Source: Branchinecta lynchi (lineage: Eukaryota; Arthropoda; Branchiopoda; Anostraca; Branchinectidae). Taken from it: a stretch of DNA of 64,000 nucleotides. The translations under genes were made by a program, and so were the position numbers. The notes under the pieces were generated by a model. It saw nothing but the letters and a program-made list of their open reading frames with translations, ran no database searches and was not told the origin of the DNA. Location of the stretch: NCBI GenBank assembly GCA_023053575.1, contig JAKZAP010000008.1, positions 6,156,715 through 6,220,714 of the forward strand. The letters run 5' to 3'. Positions 21,828 to 32,105 of this stretch are shown piece by piece; position 1 is the first letter of the stretch, and each line of letters starts with the position of its first letter.

Positions 21828-22435
21828 AGGCTAATCCCCCAATTCACAGTTGATGGTAAAACACTCTAAAAATACAACTGTGAAAACGTCACTCAAATAC
21901 AACTGAAATTCAGTCTGAATTGATAAAAACATCACTGTTTAAATACAGTTGGTGAAAACCAGCAGGTTATCCTCCCCCCCCCCCCCCTTCATAGAAAGAA
22001 AAAAGTTAAACCTCAGCCAAAAAAAAGTCTGACCCCAGCCTTGTTTAAACATAATTGGATAAACTCCATCTGCTCGTGGCGACCAAAAGGGTTGAAAGTT
22101 GTTCACAGCCTTGTTGATCCACTTCTGCTTTATTATCCTCTATCCCACTAACTCACCTAACTCTTTGTCACCATAAAGTGGAGGCGAAATGGGAGTCTGA
22201 TCATCAACATCAAAGATTATAGATTATTTTATTTAGAAGTTTTAATCTTATCAGATAAGTAACATTGACCTGTCGAGTTGATTGATAGTGCTTGAAGTGT
22301 CTTTATTTGAATTGACATATCCAAAGCTATTTTTATGTATTTAGAGATATTGTGGATTAAATCATCATTTATTATTAAAGTGCATCTCCAACATGTGATC
22401 TAGTGTTGCTTTTGGGCTTTTCGTAAAAGTCCAGT
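21828..22435. other. unassigned AT-rich stretch
   Basis: No gene or repeat end was recognised. It contains a poly(C) run near 21976. Confidence 0.4.
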
Positions 22436-22439
22436 CTCC

Positions 22440-23150
22440 TTTTTGCGATGCATCCAAGATTCACCATTTTATCCTTCTTCAATGTCTTCAGGATGTTAGC
22501 AGTTGCAGAGTTAATTTTGCCATGACTGCCTCTTCTTTTGTGGTATAGCCTTTTTGGATCTCGAAATCTCTTAAAAGCTTCTTGGTAACTTAACCAAGCT
22601 TCTTGGTGGTCAATAAATTTTGCTTTATAAGTAATTGGCTTGATTCCTTTCTCCCATCTTGCAGATCAGCTCTTTGGATTAACATTCATATCTTTCAATT
22701 CAGTTGGTTTCAGCAGTTCAGTAACAGGTCTTCAACCACTCAGCATAATTATTCAGTTCTTTCGCATGTGATATCTCATGTTCCCTCATGTTAGAATCAC
22801 TGAGCTCAACCCTCAGCTGCTTCAGATACGCTCTCCAGTCAGTCTTTCTTATATCCTTGACTGTATGTATGTTTAGGGGTTATTCCTGTTTTAGACAGGA
22901 CAAAACAATTATCAGAAAGTGAAGGAATATCACTTGCATGCCACCCCAGGATAGATTCGCCATCGCTTCATTAACAATTGTCAGGTCGACTACCTCCCTT
23001 CTATTAGCCACTACGAAAATAGGCTTCTCACCTTTACTACTCCACCTAAAATCTTCATAAAATATTGAAAAAGCTTTAATCCTCTTTGATTCGTGTTTGT
23101 ACCAAAGACGGTACGTTCTCGTCACATTAGAGCTAGATAGCCCAGCCATA
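22440..23150 (-). pseudogene. broken LINE endonuclease fragment
   Basis: On the - strand, pieces of an APE-type endonuclease and the following linker can be read across several frames: ANRREVVDLTIVNEAM, then in another frame WHASDIPSLSDNCFV (a degraded SDH motif), then DWRAYLKQLRVELSDSN, and further on WEKGIKPITYKAKFIDHQEA. Frameshifts and stops between them mean it is a dead copy. Reverse transcriptase motifs were not seen downstream, so only this part remains. Confidence 0.65.
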
Positions 23151-23386
23151 GACTACGTATTTGTTCAGAGCCTGCACTGCCCTGGCGGGTCTAGGCGAGA
23201 ACCCCCTTTGACGAAAAAAACCCCGGACGAATACTCCCCGGCCCCCCCCCCCAGGCTAAAAGCCCCCCGTTACCAAACCCCCCCCCCCCCTCAAAAAAAA
23301 AAATTATTTTCATTTAGTACAAATCCAGAACATTTAACTTGACTTCCCGTTATCTTAGTCTAACTGAAATGCTGCTCTTTACAGTA
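23151..23386. other. low-complexity stretch
   Basis: Poly(C) and poly(A) runs (23240-23310) with no gene. Confidence 0.5.
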
Positions 23387-24272
23387 ACAAGACCAAAGGT
23401 TTCGATGGGATCCCAAAATGGTTATCAAAGGCAAATGGTAATCATCTGAGAAGACCATGTTCAAATATGGATTCAGCATGTGTGTTTACCCATATCGCCT
23501 GCGTCATATCTACTTTTCCTGCCTTACTTCTGCCAAATTTCCTATTTCGGCCGGATTCCAGGCGAACTACTTGCAAAAATTGAAGTTCAAAAACGGTTTC
23601 AGCGTATCTTCTTACACCTATGTCGAACCTTTAATCAACTTTAGATAGCACTTTAAATTTTAAATTATTTCCCGATTTCAGCCGGATTCGTAGCAAACTA
23701 TGTGTGCGAGTAGAAACTGATTGTCATATACGAATTCGGCATATCTTCTTACCCGTAAATCCTTCAGCTAATGAAAATCAAATGAAACTTTTACTTTTAA
23801 CAAATTTTCCGGTTTTGGCCGGATTCTGGGAGATCTACTTGTCCGACGAAAAAATAGTTTTGGTATTCGGATTCAGCATGTTTCCCTATCCTTAAGCCGA
23901 ACCTCTCATGAACTTCAGACTAAACTTTTATTTTTGACAAATTTTCCGTTTTTTGCCGGATTCCGAGGGAACAACTTGTCCGGCGAGAAAAATAATTTTT
24001 ATATTCGGGTTCAGCATGTCTCCTTACCCCTAAATCGACTATCTCATTTGCTTTTGAAAGATATTTTGTTTGCCCCTTAATTTGAAACCCTTCCCCTCCC
24101 CTAAATATACAGCTATGGGGCTCATCCACGAACTGACCTTTCCTTTGACCTAAAGAATCCTCACACCAAGTTTCATCAAAATATCTCATTCCCTTCGAGA
24201 GTTATCGTGCTGACAGACGGACGTACGGACGGACAACTTTTGCGAAGTCAGAGATATCCCTCCACTTACGTG
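23387..24272 (-). repeat. Y repeat, reverse, nearly full length
   Basis: It begins AACAAGACCAAAGGTTTCGATGGGATCCC and ends with a GACGGACGTACGGACGGACA run and TATCCCTCCACTTACG. The interior holds about five degenerate 140-bp units (GCCGGATTC...CAGCATGT...CTTACCC...TTTTACTTTTAACAAATTTTCCGG). Because it is uninterrupted it serves as a reference for the broken copies. Confidence 0.8.
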
Positions 24273-24984
24273 CTGCCAGAAACTGCTGCGGATTTTGGAG
24301 AATCTGGTATGAATCAGGTATAGCTAATGAGGAATGGCAATCAGGCAAGAGGAGGGGAAATTGGCTGAATGTTTAAAGCGTCTGATGGCCCTTCACATTC
24401 TACGGATTGGTGGCATCCTAACTGCAACTTCCTTGCTAAGAAAAGGAAGGAATTGGGAAAGGGTTTGTTGGGGGGGGGGGGGTCGTTACACTGAGTGGCA
24501 TGGGTTTTGATATGATCTTTCACTGAATGCGTGTGTTCGTTCGCAGTAATTGTTCTGTCACCATCGACCTTCACCTTCGCTTTACACTCCCGTTGTTTAT
24601 CTTTGTTCTGCCTGCGCTCAACACATCAAAACTAAGAACACTTCCAGCCAGCACTTTTTGCTTCACATACACATACCCTTTGTACACAAGCTAATTCTTA
24701 CACTTGTTACTGGCTACCCACTGTATTTCAGACATTACTATCGAGTCAAGTTGACGAATGAAGTTGCATCCAGTTATTCTACTCTTATATAGCGTCAGTA
24801 GGTACATAGGCTAATCCGGGTACCCAGCTAATCCCTTGTACTATTCGGTGACGTAGGAATTATTTGGGACTAGCAGATTCTTTTGGGATTGTCTTTTTAT
24901 TTATGCGAGGGGGGGGGGGGGTCGCCTGGTTTTTGGGATCCCAAAATGTAAGTGGAGGGATACCTATGACTATACCTTGACTAC
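24273..24984. other. unassigned stretch with a Y 5' fragment
   Basis: A piece of the Y 5' end (TTTTGGGATCCCAAAATGTAAGTGGAGGG) lies at about 24931-24975. G-runs occur at 24470 and 24909. No gene was recognised. Confidence 0.45.
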
Positions 24985-25197
24985 TTAAAAAGCTGTTAAT
25001 GTTAAGAACTCAGATTCATGCCTAAATTGGAGCCGATGAAACTCTTTTTGCAACTGCTCTGCTCGGTTTATGTAATATAATTGTTTCATGGCATGAACGT
25101 GATGGTACCATTCACATTCTGTAGCAGTCCAGAATTTTTCGACTACAGGGCGTAGACCAATGTCCAAGTGTTCAACCTGCCCTGCCGCACTAGCCAA
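24985..25197 (-). CDS. possible last exon of an unidentified gene
   Basis: The - strand frame ends at a stop at 24985 and reads like real protein: HLDIGLRPVVEKFWTATE, then EWYHHVHAMKQLYYINRA and FHRLQFRHESEFL. Composition is balanced, with conserved-looking aromatic and charged spacing. Upstream lies GCGGCAG-GGCAG, which could be an acceptor, giving an exon start near 25185. I do not recognise the family. The Y fragment follows closely after the stop. If real, the gene would start at higher coordinates and run toward or across the start of SMG5. It could also be an exapted or retroposed fragment. Confidence 0.35.
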   Translation of the reverse strand: MASAAGQVEHLDIGLRPVVEKFWTATECEWYHHVHAMKQLYYINRAEQLQKEFHRLQFRHESEFLTLTAF

Positions 25198-25467
25198 CCA
25201 TCCCCATCCTCCCCTACCCCTCTAGCCTCTGGGATATAATGGGTACACATACATATGAGGACGATGCATATCCCTGCCAACTTGCCTGAGCATTTGAGCA
25301 CGGTTGTCGAAAAAGGAACTAGGCTGCAGCACTTTTGATTGGGGAGTTCTCCAAACAATTACTAACAGCTAATATTTTCCTTACAACCACACTTTCCCTT
25401 CACACAGTTTGGAATGATGATGGCATCGTTTTGCGGATATTAGTAGGAGACTTGAACACATCCCGTG

Positions 25468-25534
25468 ATGTCTGTGAGGATGTTAATGGATTCTTCTGTA
25501 AAACACGAGAGAGAATTTGAGCAGATAGATACAT
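25468..25534 (+). CDS. SMG5: SMG5 exon 1 (start codon)
   Basis: It starts with the first ATG after in-frame stops (TAG TAG at 25441-25446, TGA at 25453). It codes MSVRMLMDSSVKHEREFEQI and ends in phase 1 before GTAAGC. Alternative starts at Met 5 or Met 7 are possible. The N-terminus is poorly conserved, so this exon is less certain than the rest; phase agreement with exon 2 supports it. Confidence 0.6.
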
Positions 25535-25581
25535 GTAAGCTCGTTAGTACACTTGCAGACTGAGACTCAACCAACCAACAG

Positions 25582-25817
25582 GTTTTCATTTTAGAAATGT
25601 CCTTGACATAGCAAAAAAGCTGGACATCAAGAACAAGGAGTTAAGAAGTATTGAAGACATTATTTCCCCATCTTTTCTTGATGGAAAACGACAACTAACA
25701 GAGACATTCCTTTCTCTGGTGAATAATCAAGAATTGGATGGTCTTGGAAGAATTGAGGAGGCTATTTGGCGCAAAGCTTTCTACGAGCCCTACAGTCTTG
25801 GGAAGCAATTTGCTCAG
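25582..25817 (+). CDS. SMG5: SMG5 exon 2
   Basis: Acceptor CCAACAG, donor before GTACCC. It codes FRNVLDIAKKLDIKNKEL and, further on, GRIEEAIWRKAFYEPY, matching the SMG5/EST1 N-terminal helices where the EELLWRKVYYE motif lies. An acceptor 13 nt downstream (TTTTAG at 25594) would keep the same downstream frame but would create a stop with exon 1. Ends in phase 0. Confidence 0.85.
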
Positions 25818-26594
25818 GTACCCTCTTTTTTCTTTTTTGAAACTTTTCTTAAAGCACAATGGATACTTCTAATGCTTTACTTTGTATTAAATGCTTCACA
25901 AATAAACATTTCCGACTTCCTTTAAAGGGCGCTACGAAAATCGGCCGTTTTCTTGTTATCCCTTGTCTTTACCTCTCTGGCATTTCGGCGATCCAAATCT
26001 TAGAAGCTGGGATATCATGGCAGGAAATTCAGGAACTCCCAGCAATGCTTGATAGAAAAGGATATATTTGAGATGTCACCAAAGTCAAGCCGCAGATGCA
26101 GTTTACCTGATTGTTCTAGTGTTTGATCGAAAGTTCCATGGCTTAAAGTGCCTATTAAAAGTTATCTTTGTGGATTTTTGTTTTGAAGCTTGATTAGCTT
26201 GCTTTATAAAATGTACCAGAATATGCAATAAGCTTATAAAAAATAACATAGCTACAAAAATCATTCAAAACTAAATAACCTATTCAAATCTGAATTATAC
26301 AAGCTGATTTATGCATAAAATAAAGATCTACCAAGTATTATAAGAAACATCACTTTTATCTTTGTCCAAGCTAGTAAATTGAGCATGTACTGGCCGAAAA
26401 ATTACGCTTTGCAATATCACAGAAAGGAAACTGTTGAACAAGGTGCTGATCTAGGGAGTAAGCATTGTTCCTAGGTTGTTACAGAGTGTGATTAGGTAGT
26501 TTAATGTGTTCATTGAACTTTAAGCTGATTTTAGTTGCATTGTTACAACTTATTATACGCCCGTCTTTCTACATCTAAAGCTATTGTTTGTGCT

Positions 26595-27555
26595 TCTGAA
26601 ACAAAGGGCCTATCACCTCTTGTAAGTTGTAATGATTAACAATACAGCTTCTGACAGACCAGAAAGATGGAAACACGTCGAGGATCTCTTTCTTATTGCA
26701 ATATGTGGGGAAGGACAAAGTAGTGAAGCGGCCAATATAATTTCGCAGATACAAGCCGAAGCTTTAAATTCAGACATGGCTGTGAACGAAAAGAAGTCTG
26801 CAAACTTACCATTTCATTCCTGAAAGAAGGGCCAATTTTTGAACCTCCAATTCCTGACACTTTGTGTGTAAACGAAACAAAGCTCCTTGGTTTAATTATA
26901 GCAAACGATTGAAAATGGGAACCACTAACGAAGGATCAATGGTAAAGCGGGGACATACCGGCCTTCATTTGCTGAAATTACTTGCTAAAAAGAGGTTCCC
27001 TAAACTAGATTTGCTCTGTTTTTATGTTTCTTTTATACGTTCAGGGCTAGAATACCAGAGGGAAGCTTGGCACTTTGGCCTTATGGAGGACCAGGGTTAT
27101 CGGATCGAGTAATACAGAAGCGTGCCCTACTGATTATGTCAAGGTCTCCAAAATTCCTTATGAGCTCCTCCAGAAATATAAGCTCGAGTCCCGTAGGTTG
27201 AAACTGTGCTTGGCTTTTGGTAAGAAAAATGCTTGAAATATAGAAATATAAGCTCGAGTCCCGTAGGTTGAAACTGTGCTTGGCTTTTGGTAAGAAAAAT
27301 GCTTGAGCGCCCTATCCATAAGTATATACTTCCGCTACCATTTGGGACTGCTCGCGAACGACCTGCAAGAGTGGCCTCAGTGGCGATCCCAAAACTCCAA
27401 GGGGTAAAATGTGACCATGTGGCCTACGGTATGAAAAGACGTTTGCACCGTCTTTTGTGAAATTGTTTTAATATTTATAGTGTTTACATTTGTATATATT
27501 TGATTTCAGCAAATTTGGATTTTACCATGATAGTTCGAAAAGAATAAATGCGATA
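26595..27555 (+). pseudogene. 3' part of a non-LTR retrotransposon in SMG5 intron 2
   Basis: Reading across frameshifts, the C-terminal half of a reverse transcriptase can be followed: VEDLFLI at the catalytic motif (Glu for the usual Asp), QIQAEALNSDMAVNEKKSA, then LLGLIIA, GLHLLKLLAKKRFPKLDLL, FYVSFIRSGLEY and the C-terminal KYKLESRRLKLCLAFGKK and RPIHKYILPLPFGTA in a shifted frame. A 64-bp stretch is duplicated (27172 and 27242). It ends near AGAATAAATGCG about 35 bp before SMG5 exon 3. Dead copy, 5'-truncated. Confidence 0.8.
27172..27305 (+). repeat. tandem duplication within the LINE fragment
   Basis: AGAAATATAAGCTCGAGTCC...GCTTGA occurs at 27172-27235 and identically at 27242-27305, with a 6-bp spacer. 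It introduces an extra stop into the retrotransposon frame. Confidence 0.9.
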
Positions 27556-27590
27556 TCCATTTGTCTATCTCACCACTTTTTTCTTTCCAG

Positions 27591-27732
27591 AAATCAGGAA
27601 AATCTGATTTGCATCTTGGCATTTTGAGAAGTCATCTGTATTCTGCCATCACTTTCTACAGCCAGTTTCTTCAGCAAGTGAAAGCTTCTAATCGCCAGTC
27701 TGATGGAGACCTTGTATCTCTCCAGGATTCAG
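27591..27732 (+). CDS. SMG5: SMG5 exon 3
   Basis: Acceptor TTCTTTCCAG, donor before GTGTGA. It codes GILRSHLYSAITFYSQFLQQ, equivalent to the RTHLVAGIGFYQHLLL helix of SMG5. Starts in phase 0, ends in phase 1. Confidence 0.88.
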
Positions 27733-28238
27733 GTGTGAAGTTTTCTAAATTCAGAATAACTGTCTGGATGGAAATGGTGTTTCAGTCTGCAATAGTTCAT
27801 TGGCATAGTATTTTCTTGGGATGTTGTAGTAGAGAACTGAGGAGTGTTTGTTACCGAGTATTTAGGACAACAAAAATGAGAAGAATCATACCCTGTATGA
27901 TTTATGGATCATAAGAAGAGCGAACTTGTTATGATCTTGCAGATGATTAGCTGTTTGGCCGTAATGTGTCAATAAAACACCGCTACGGTATCATTGTGTT
28001 GCGGGAGCAACACATTGGTTTTGTCGTTTTTTGTTTGTTTTTTTCCTAGTTTTCTAATTTCCCTTCATTACTAGAACATGGTAAGGGTCTAACGTGTGCG
28101 GTTTTTACGGAAAGTGTGGACCTCTGGCCCTGACATTTTGAAAAGATTCGCATAGCTCTTGCCTGCCCCCAAAAAGGATGGTTTTCGCTTATTCTAGAGT
28201 CAGAGTCTACAGTGTCTGAAACGAAGTGGAGTTGCATA
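27733..28238. other. SMG5 intron 3, unassigned part
   Basis: No gene or repeat was recognised between exon 3 and the LINE fragment at 28239. Confidence 0.4.
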
Positions 28239-28630
28239 GCCTATGTAGTAGTAGTTTATTACGTTAAAGCCTTGCGGCCATGGTGATCACCAAACAAGAG
28301 AACAGAATTTACATTTGTTACAAACACAAACCAAACCTTGAACCGTACTAAACTATAGAAAGTGCTCCCTGTGCAACATTTCCACACAGACGAAACTTCC
28401 GAGATTTTTAATTCCAAGAAAAGGTTTTTCTACCAACCTCTGTACCAACCATTCTTTCCCACCGTACTCCACCCCAAAAACCTCCTTCCTTAAATCTGTT
28501 ATTTCTGTGCAGTCATTCTTAAATGTTGAGTATTTTCTAGCGCTTGCCCACACATCGGACAAGAGAAAAGACCATCTGTTACCCTAGCTTTTCGTAGGTA
28601 TTGTCTTCTTTCTCCAAGTGGCATGAAATT
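28239..28630 (-). pseudogene. non-LTR retrotransposon C-terminal fragment
   Basis: The - strand reads YLRKARVTDGLFSCPMCGQA then ENTQHL in one frame and, after a frameshift, NDCTEITDLRKEVFG and LHREHFL. CPMCG..QH..NDC is the C-terminal zinc-knuckle motif of many non-LTR polyproteins. The 3' tail CTACTACTAC (complement of 28239-28250) suggests a short tandem tail. 5'-truncated and frameshifted. Confidence 0.7.
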
Positions 28631-28863
28631 CGACCGGACTGAAATCACCAATTTAACCAGTCCAGAGAGGACTATCTGCAGTTATGTAGTCAAGCTTTCG
28701 TTTCTTCAAACAATGTTTCAGCTTTCGAGTGTAAAGCTCCGTTCTAACGAGCAAGCAAGCAGGCACCAGTTTCAGTTTAAAGGTGGACTAAAGCCTACAA
28801 GTGCTAAATATGTACGCCAGTTCCCTGGCTCCACTATACAATATATCGTCTTCGAGTGATAAA

Positions 28864-30132
28864 TAGAAAAATTTGCAGAAACAGAAGAGGTTCATTTACC
28901 CACGGGTCTGACAGTGCTGCCATCTATTGTTAGTAAGACATTTCTGTTCGCGATTTCTGCTGCTTATCATTCCATTTTTTGCACTTCTGATTGAGGCAGA
29001 GAAATGGCCTCTTTAACATTAAAAGCTCCCTCATTGCTAAAGATATTAGAGCTTATGTTTTGCTCCTCTCTAAGTGGTGGGACTAGAAAGTTGGCTTACG
29101 GCAAACAAAAGTCAACTTTTGGACTAGTATAGATAAAAAAAAAAAAATATTAAACGGGATCGATGGCCCTTGATGAGCTGATAAAAGAATATGGCATTCG
29201 TTTTTTGGTACGAAAATTCTTTCACGAGGTACACCATTTTGAAATGTTCGAGGGATTAACAACTTAAAGGGTGAGGTCATGGGCACATTGAAACAAAACA
29301 GAAGGCGGATCCCAATTGTGAGACATGTCAGGGACTTGTTAGTAAAATCGGCTGTTATACTATAATCATCGTTGTTGATGAGGAGTTTGCAACTTTAGCT
29401 AGTTGGGATACTTATTATTTGTTTCCGTGTAGGCCATTTGGTGGTAAGAAGGACTTGGTTCAATATCTATCAAGGAGAGTGACTTGTAATTAAGAATCGG
29501 TAGAAAAATTTGCAGAAACAGAAAAGGTTCATTTACCCACGGGTCTGACAGTGCTGCCATCTATTGTTAGTAAGACATTTCTGTTCGCGATTTCTGCTGT
29601 TTATCATTCCATTTGTTGCACTTGCCTTTTAGGCAGAGAAATGGCCTCTTTAACATTAAAAGCTCTCTCATTGCTAAAGATATTAGAGCTTATGTTTTGC
29701 TCCTCTCTAAGTGGTGGGACTAGAAAGTTGGCTTACGGCAAAAAAAGTCAACTTTTGGACTAGTATAGATACAAAAAAAAAATAAAATAAACGGGATTGA
29801 TAGCCCTTGATGAGCTGATAAAAGAATATGGCATCCGTTTTTTGGTAGGAAAATCCTTTCACGAGGTACACCATTTTCAATGTTCGAGGGATTAACAACT
29901 AAAAGTGTGAGGTCATGGGCACATTGAAAGAAAACAGAAGGCGGATACCAATTGTGAGACATGTCAGGGACTTGTTAGTAAAATCGGCTGTTATACCATA
30001 ATCATCGTTGTTGATGAGGAGTTTTCAACTTTAGCTAGTTGGGATACTTATTATTTGTTTCCGTGTAGGCCATTTGGTGGTAAGAAAGACTTGGTTCCAT
30101 GTCTATCACGGAGAGTGACTTGTAATTCAATC
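28864..30132 (+). repeat. direct tandem duplication, about 635-bp unit
   Basis: The segment beginning AAATTTGCAGAAACAGAA at 28867 recurs at 29505 with few changes. The ends also match (GTGACTTGTAATT near 29490 and 30122). Differences are mainly single bases and homopolymer lengths. The second copy ends in an ATCA microsatellite (about 30127-30150). No coding function was recognised. It lies in SMG5 intron 3. Confidence 0.88.
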
Positions 30133-30150
30133 AATCAATCAATCAATCAA

Positions 30151-30726
30151 GTTTACTCCGAATAGCTAAAAGCTAGAAAAGCAATTAAGAATCGGTTGCT
30201 AGAACACTGCCATCTTAATGAGGGGCTAGAAAGAAACTTGTGCAAATTAGTGCACATTTTATTTGATCTTTATAAATCTGAGGGTAAGAAAATTCGTCGC
30301 CAGATATAAATGACATTGTAAAACAATGACGTAGTTCCGCAGTGATTAGTCAAGTGGCGGCATCTATGGTATTCTGATAGATAGCTTTATAGACAAATTT
30401 ATATAAGATTATGTCAACAATGATGTCTACAGTTGAAAAGGATAAAGTCAACTGGCTGCAAAGTCAGTATATATTTTCAATCCCTTGCTGCGACATTCTT
30501 CTTTTTTTTTTTTAACGCTGAGTGATAGCCTTTGATAATGTGATTAAGTAATGGTGTCATCATTTTTTTTTTTTTTTTAAGAAAACAAAATCTTCTTGGG
30601 AATTCCGATGGGTTGACAACTTTAGCGCTAAATCGTTAGCGACGGAACACAACAAAGGTGTTGCCCAGGGAACGCAGATCTAGTTTGTGCTTATTTTCAA
30701 AGCGGCTGATTAGGGATATAATAAAA
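30151..30726. other. SMG5 intron 3, unassigned part
   Basis: AT-rich with poly(T) runs near 30502 and 30565. Nothing recognised. Confidence 0.4.
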
Positions 30727-30840
30727 CGTTTAAGGATTCTGTCAAAGACCGGATATCTACAAGATCCGATTGTCTGGATCAGAAAGTCCAGTAAATATTT
30801 ACAGTTTTGGGATCCCATCGAAACCTCTGGTCTTGTTTAG
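30727..30840 (+). repeat. Y repeat 3' end, forward
   Basis: It carries GACCGGATATCTACAAGATC, AATATTTACAG and TTTTGGGATCCCATCGAAAC followed by CTCTGGTCTTGTTT, the Y 3' module. The exon 4 acceptor of SMG5 follows within 24 bp. Confidence 0.75.
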
Positions 30841-30863
30841 TTCGTGACAATCGTACTTTTTAG

Positions 30864-31012
30864 ATAGCAAGAGCTCTCGTTGTGAAGAACCAGAGGACTC
30901 TCATATTGACACGATTCACCGTATCCACCTGTATCTTGGCGATATTTACCGCTACCTTTTTGGGCTTGGGATCTCACGCGCACAGCGTATAGCAGTTCAG
31001 CAGTACTTTGAG
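30864..31012 (+). CDS. SMG5: SMG5 exon 4
   Basis: Acceptor TACTTTTTAG, donor before GTATTC. It codes HRIHLYLGDIYRYLFGLG, the most conserved motif of the EST1/SMG5-7 14-3-3-like fold (CLVYLGDLSRYQ in vertebrates). The 3' end of a Y repeat lies only 24 bp upstream of the exon. Confidence 0.92.
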
Positions 31013-31455
31013 GTATTCTTCCTTGTAGTTTCGTTTCTTTTCAGTCAGTGCTATCACTATTCTTAAGCTTCTGTTTGACACAAACCTACCCTCTCTTGAG
31101 AGTCACCGTGAGTATCAGCCAAGATTTCAGGCGTGATACATTCTTGTCCTACATAGTAACCAACCTTGAGCAAGAACAGATGTAAAAATGAAAGGAGGAT
31201 TTTAAAATATGGGTGAACTCATTATATTCTGAAATCTAAAACTCAAAGATTGCTAATTATTTAGTGATGATCCAATTTGCTCATGGAAGGAAATTAGGAA
31301 ATCTGGCGTCGCCAAATCGCTTCCAGGGGGTGAGCAAAGTGCGGCTTTTTCAGTGTTTATGTCGCTTTCCTGAAAGGAAAAGGTTGCTGGTATCGCAATA
31401 TACAAAGAGGAGTTAATTTAAATATTCCTTTAGCCCAAGCTGACTGCGAATCATA

Positions 31456-31649
31456 TTTGATAGTGCAAAACCGGTACGTCAGCTGAATTTTAGTTGAGCT
31501 ATATTTCGGCCCTTCTTGGCAAGGGTCCTCTGCAGGCTCAAAGCCGCTCAAGTTCGAAAGACGAACTTGTGGGGAGGGGGGGAGGAGTCAAGAAGGGCCG
31601 AAACATAGCTCTAATAAAATTTAGCTGACGTCCGTTTTGCACTATCAAA
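31456..31649. mobile_element. foldback MITE in SMG5 intron 4
   Basis: Inverted arms of about 60 bp: TTTGATAGTGCAAAAC...GGCCCTTCTTG on the left and CAAGAAGGGCC...GTTTTGCACTATCAAA on the right. The loop is about 65 bp. No clear target duplication, no coding capacity. Confidence 0.8.
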
Positions 31650-32001
31650 GACGAGTTAGTTTCAAGCAGAAAACTTTCTTTCAAATGTACATTTCATGTC
31701 TAACTTCATGAAGTTGTTGAAAATTACCGAATTGGTTGGCTTATGTTCTATTACTGTTTTTTTTTCACGAAGGTCATAGAATTTGGAAAATATCTTCGTT
31801 ATTTGAAAATTTGTCCATTAACTGCGAAGATTAAGGTTACAAAAAAGTTACTTTTGATTGCTGTCTGACCAGCGTTGCATAAAGTCAGTTATTGATGTTC
31901 CAACTTTTATTTCCTTTTCTTTGGTCGTTTATTATACTGATCCACTTTTCTTTGTTTGATCTGCAGGCAGAAAATAAATAATTAAATTGTATTTGTTCTA
32001 G

Positions 32002-32105
32002 GCCCTGAACGTCATTCCCGGCAATGGACTACCACACAACCAGCTGGCTGCATTGTTTTCGGACGAAAATTTCGGATTAACTTCCACCTACCACTATATA
32101 GCATG
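32002..32105 (+). CDS. SMG5: SMG5 exon 5
   Basis: Acceptor TTGTTCTAG, donor before GTAGGT. It codes ALNVIPGNGLPHNQLAALF and STYHYIA, matching ALSVAPQIGMPFNQLGTLA and AMYCYLR of SMG5. Ends in phase 2 (TG), completed by the first base of exon 6 to give Cys. Confidence 0.92.
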
